From NCBI RefSeq assembly GCF_016428755.1, contig NZ_JAELTI010000007.1, forward strand, positions 1 to 64,000: a stretch of 64,000 nucleotides of DNA. The letters run 5' to 3'. The first letter of the stretch is position 1, and every line of letters starts with the position of its first letter. A program made the position numbers and the translations under genes. This DNA comes from Allobosea sp. ASV33 (GTDB lineage: Bacteria; Pseudomonadota; Alphaproteobacteria; Rhizobiales; Beijerinckiaceae). Shown one piece after another: positions 61,071 through 64,000 of the stretch. Below the pieces are notes generated by a model, which saw only the letters and a program-made list of their open reading frames with translations, was not told where the DNA came from and did not search any database.

Positions 61071-62195
61071 ATGTCGGCCAGCCGCATCGCCAGAATTGAT
61101 GTCCATCCGCTGCGGGCGACGCTGCCCAAGGTCCAGCGGACCTCGCAGGGCGACTACCCGGCGATCGAGCTGGTCGTGGTCGAGGTCGAGACCGAGGACG
61201 GCACGGTCGGCTTCGGCGAAGGGCTGTGCCGGCGCGGTGCGGCCGGCTATGCGCGCTTCATCGAGGATGCGCTGGTGCCGCGTCTGATCGGGCGCGATGG
61301 CGCCGACCGGCGCGCGCTGTGGAAGGCGATGCGTGCCGCGCTTTCGGGCCGCCCCGGCGGGCAGGTCGTCGAGGCGATCGCGGCGGTCGATATCGCGCTG
61401 TGGGATATTGCGGGGAAACAGGCTGGCCAGCCGATCCACCGTCTGCTCGGCGGCATGGGTCGCAAGGAGGTTGCGGCCTATGCCTCGTCGATCAACTGGC
61501 TCGACGATGCGACGGTCGAGGCGGAGGTGGCTGCGGCGCTCAAGGCCGGCTTCCGCGAGATCAAGGTCAAGCTCGGCCATCCCCTGCGCGATGCGGTGGC
61601 GCGCGCGAAGCTCATTCGCCGGCTCGCCGGTGACGATATAGCCCTCTATGTCGATGCGAACTGGGCCTATGACGTCGACGACGCGATGATCGTCGGGCGG
61701 GCGCTCGCCGATCTCGGCTATGGCTTCTTCGAGGAGCCGATCGCCCCGCATGATCGCGAGGGCTACCGGCGGCTCGCGCAGCATCTGCCGATCCGGCTAG
61801 CGGCCGGCGAGAGCGATTTCGTTGCGGGCGAGGCGTTGACCATGCTGCAGGACCGCTCGCTCGGGCTGATTCAACCGGATGTGACACGCTCGGGCGGCAT
61901 CACCGAGACCTGGCGCATCGCCGAGCTCGCCGCGACCTTCAACACGGACTATGCGCCGCATGTCGGCTGGTCCGGCGCGATCTGCGTCGCCGCGAGCCTG
62001 CAATTGGCGGCTGCGGCGGAAAGCTTCCGCACCTTCGAATGCATGGTCTACGAGAACCCGCTGCGTGACGCGTTCACGCGGCCGCTCGTCGGCGAGGGCT
62101 CGCAACTGATCGACGGTAAGCTCGCCATTCCGCAGGGGCCGGGCCTCGGCATCGAGATCGACCGCGAGGCGCTCGCGCGCTTCAGGATCGCGTGA
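61071..62195 (+). CDS. Enolase-superfamily dehydratase (mandelate racemase/MLE type)
   Basis: The 374-residue protein has the acid/base KxK motif (Lys165, Lys167 in FREIKVKLGHP), metal ligands Asp195 (LYVDANWAY), Glu221 (FFEEPIAPH) and Glu247 (AAGESDFV), and the His297 in DYAPHVGWSG with Asp270 as partner. This is the MR-subgroup set used by sugar-acid dehydratases. With SDR dehydrogenases and a sugar importer it suggests a pathway such as aldonate to 2-keto-3-deoxy acid. The substrate is not readable from the active-site loop alone. Confidence 0.88.
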   Translation: MSASRIARIDVHPLRATLPKVQRTSQGDYPAIELVVVEVETEDGTVGFGEGLCRRGAAGYARFIEDALVPRLIGRDGADRRALWKAMRAALSGRPGGQVVEAIAAVDIALWDIAGKQAGQPIHRLLGGMGRKEVAAYASSINWLDDATVEAEVAAALKAGFREIKVKLGHPLRDAVARAKLIRRLAGDDIALYVDANWAYDVDDAMIVGRALADLGYGFFEEPIAPHDREGYRRLAQHLPIRLAAGESDFVAGEALTMLQDRSLGLIQPDVTRSGGITETWRIAELAATFNTDYAPHVGWSGAICVAASLQLAAAAESFRTFECMVYENPLRDAFTRPLVGEGSQLIDGKLAIPQGPGLGIEIDREALARFRIA

Positions 62196-62248
62196 GGCAG
62201 ATGATGAGGTGCGTTCAATCCTCCATCCATTGCACTCACGAACCTCTG

Positions 62249-62287
62249 CGTCATCCCGGGTCTGCGCTTCGCTTGCCCGGGATGACG
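62249..62287. repeat. Palindromic intergenic repeat (REP-like, single hairpin)
   Basis: A perfect 12-bp stem (CGTCATCCCGGG with CCCGGGATGACG) surrounds the 15-nt loop TCTGCGCTTCGCTTG. Arms and loop match the doublet element at 15515-15606. It lies between the dehydratase and permease genes, which read in the same direction, and may act as a mRNA 3' stabiliser. Confidence 0.8.
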
Positions 62288-62337
62288 GCGTGGTTTGGAC
62301 GACGGGTGTGGGTTGCGGTTGAATCGCGAGTGCGCCC

Positions 62338-63210
62338 ATGACCACGCGCACGCCTCTCTCCGCGATCGCGCTGGTCACGCCGGTCCAGTTGATGATCGGC
62401 GGAATCATCTTCCTGCCGGCGATCTATGTGTTCTGGCTGAGTCTCAACCAGTCGTCATTCGGACAGGCGGCGACCTTCGTCGGCCTCGCGAATTACGCGA
62501 AGGTGCTGGCCGATCCTTATTTCTGGAAGGCGCTGCTCAACACAATCATCGTCGTCGCCATCGTCGTGCATGTCGAACTGCTGATCGGGCTCGGCATGGC
62601 CTTGTTCTTCGCGTCCGGCGTGCCGTTGCGCGCGCTCCTTCTCGCCATCGTGCTGGCGCCCTATGCGGTGAGCGAGGTCTCGGCAGTGGTGATGTGGCGC
62701 TACCTGTTCGAGCCCGATGTCGGAATGATGAGCCGGCTTCTCGCCACGATCGGCCTGCCGCCGATCGAATGGGCGGTGAATCCGAGCAATGGGCTTGCCA
62801 TGGTCAGCCTGCTCTCGATCTGGCTGCACCTGCCCTTTTCGTTCATCATCCTCTATGCGGCGCGGCTCTCGATCCCCAGCGATCTCTACGAGGCGGCCTC
62901 GATCGACGGCGCCTCGGCCTGGACCTCGTTCCGCCGCATCACGCTGCCGCTCTTGATGCCGGCGCTCCTGATCGCCGCGCTGTTCCGCTATATCTTCGCC
63001 TTCCGGTTGTTCTCCGAGGTCTGGCTGATGACCGGCGGCGGTCCGGCGCGCTCGACCGAGGTGATGGCGGTCTATCTCTACCTCGAGGCCTTCCGCTACA
63101 ACGCCTTCGGCTCGGCTGCCGCCACCGGATGGCTGCTGGTGCTCGCCTCGCTCCTGCTCGCGCTGTTCTACCTGCGCCGGCTCTACCGGGAGATGTTCGC
63201 GCGTGCCTAA
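62338..63210 (+). CDS. ABC sugar permease, MalF/UgpA type
   Basis: The 290-residue protein has six or so helices (first: LVTPVQLMIGGIIFLPAIYV) and an EAA loop LYEAASIDGASAWTSFRRIT. It is the first permease of a CUT1-type importer whose binding proteins are encoded divergently at 57556-60197. It overlaps the next permease gene by 8 bp. No ATPase gene is inside the window. Confidence 0.9.
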   Translation: MTTRTPLSAIALVTPVQLMIGGIIFLPAIYVFWLSLNQSSFGQAATFVGLANYAKVLADPYFWKALLNTIIVVAIVVHVELLIGLGMALFFASGVPLRALLLAIVLAPYAVSEVSAVVMWRYLFEPDVGMMSRLLATIGLPPIEWAVNPSNGLAMVSLLSIWLHLPFSFIILYAARLSIPSDLYEAASIDGASAWTSFRRITLPLLMPALLIAALFRYIFAFRLFSEVWLMTGGGPARSTEVMAVYLYLEAFRYNAFGSAAATGWLLVLASLLLALFYLRRLYREMFARA

Positions 63211-64000
63211 GCTGCTTCGCCATCTCCTGAAGCTCGTCGGCGTGCTCGCGGTCGTCGCCTGGTCGCTGGTGCCGATCGGGCTGATCGCGATGTCGTCGTT
63301 CAAGTCCGACCGCGACATCTTCTCGACCACCGGCACCTTTTCCTTCGCGCCGACGCTGGCGAACTATCAGGCGCTCTGGAGCCGCTGGGGCGACTTCTTC
63401 TTCGGTCTGTGGAACAGCTTCCTCGTCACGGTTGGCGCGACGCTGCTCGCGGTCGGCGTCTCGCTGCTCGCCGGCTTCGCCTATTCGCGCTTCGCCTCAC
63501 GCGGCTTGCAGGCCTCGGCCTTCTTCCTGATCTTCATCCGCCTGATCCCGCCGATCGTGATCACGCTGCCGCTCTTCCCGGTGGTGAACTGGCTCGGACT
63601 CAACGACACGCATTTCGTGCTGATCGTGCTCTACGCGACCTTCTTCGTCTCGTTGGGCACGGTGGTGATGCGCACCTTCATCGACCAGATCCCGCGCGAG
63701 CTCGACGAGGCCGCGATGATGGACGGCGCCTCGCAGTTCCAGATCATCATGCGGGTCATCCTGCCGATGGCGGCGCAGGGCATGCTGGCGGTCTCGGTCT
63801 TCGTCATCGTCTACGCCTGGAACGAGTTCCTCTTCGCCTTTATCTTCACGACGACCAAGGCCAAGACGGCGCCGCTGGTGATCTCCGAGATGATCGGCGC
63901 CGTCGAAGGCGTCGAGTGGGGCGTGCTCTTCGCAGCCTCCACCGTGCAGCTCGTACCGGTGCTCGCCTTCGTCATCCTCATGCAGAAACATCTCGTGGCG
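63203..64000 (+). CDS. ABC sugar permease, MalG/UgpE type, partial at window end
   Basis: A GTG at 63203, within the end of the previous gene, starts a frame open to the right edge (266 codons seen). It begins PKLLRHLLKLVGVLAVVAWS, has IAMSSFKSDRDIFSTTG in the first loop and the EAA loop LDEAAMMDGASQFQIIMRVI. Only the last few residues are probably missing. It pairs with the permease at 62338-63210; the ATPase gene may follow beyond the edge. Confidence 0.88.
   Translation, partial: MPKLLRHLLKLVGVLAVVAWSLVPIGLIAMSSFKSDRDIFSTTGTFSFAPTLANYQALWSRWGDFFFGLWNSFLVTVGATLLAVGVSLLAGFAYSRFASRGLQASAFFLIFIRLIPPIVITLPLFPVVNWLGLNDTHFVLIVLYATFFVSLGTVVMRTFIDQIPRELDEAAMMDGASQFQIIMRVILPMAAQGMLAVSVFVIVYAWNEFLFAFIFTTTKAKTAPLVISEMIGAVEGVEWGVLFAASTVQLVPVLAFVILMQKHLVA

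Noticed and set aside
1-64000. tRNA, rRNA, IS elements, integrases or phage genes
   Set aside because: None seen on either strand: no transposase-type catalytic frames, no tRNA-like cloverleaf noticed, no terminal inverted repeats next to a recombinase.

Overview
The window is high-GC DNA, densely packed and mostly in long co-directional operons joined by ATGA-type stop/start overlaps. Gene content points to an alphaproteobacterium of the Hyphomicrobiales, plausibly Bosea-like: cyoABCD followed by a SURF1 gene, many binding-protein-dependent ABC importers with matching catabolic enzymes, an LdtR-like MarR regulator, and short palindromic intergenic repeats. The genus is inferred from gene style only. 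I see no rRNA, tRNA, IS element, prophage or CRISPR array.

Layout. (1) 1-8357: a sugar or amino-sugar importer operon on the minus strand (binding protein, two permeases, argininosuccinate-lyase-like enzyme, ATPase, PfkB kinase, SIS-domain protein cut by the window edge) with a divergent ROK regulator. (2) 8407-17687: a polyamine/opine-type ABC importer operon carrying FAD and 2Fe-2S dehydrogenase subunits and RidA, with a divergent LysR regulator. (3) 17706-37715: a cell-surface region. A MarR-type regulator and a glycosyltransferase read left. A type I secretion ABC transporter and adaptor, a small RTX protein made almost only of nonapeptide repeats, and a ten-gene glycan operon read right. 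That operon holds GT2 and GT4 glycosyltransferases, a methyltransferase, a membrane coiled-coil protein, two pyruvyltransferase-like proteins, a secreted propeller-like protein and a GSCFA protein. (4) 37816-44341: an MFS transporter and divergent cyoABCD-SURF1, a cytochrome bo3-type quinol oxidase. (5) 44360-48575: a trans-4-hydroxy-L-proline catabolic operon (epimerase, D-hydroxyproline dehydrogenase, deaminase) with a GntR/FCD regulator and two matching TTGTCGACAA operators. (6) 48695-55935: a binding-protein-like protein without a signal peptide, an OmpA-like protein and an intact caspase-family protein on the minus strand. Divergent from them are two DUF4399-type His-rich proteins and a caspase-like/FGE-like fusion lacking the key residues of both enzyme folds. 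(7) 56048-64000: a sugar-acid region with two SDR dehydrogenases, two tandem Tat-type binding proteins, a GntR regulator, an enolase-superfamily dehydratase and two permeases, the second cut by the window edge. No ATPase for this importer lies in the window.

The best candidates for undescribed biology are region 3 (a T1SS/RTX module beside a dedicated glycan operon that includes an apparently inactive GT2 paralogue) and region 6 (an active caspase-like protein facing a pseudocaspase-pseudoFGE fusion and His-rich DUF4399 proteins). All functions are read from sequence motifs and context; no database search was run.
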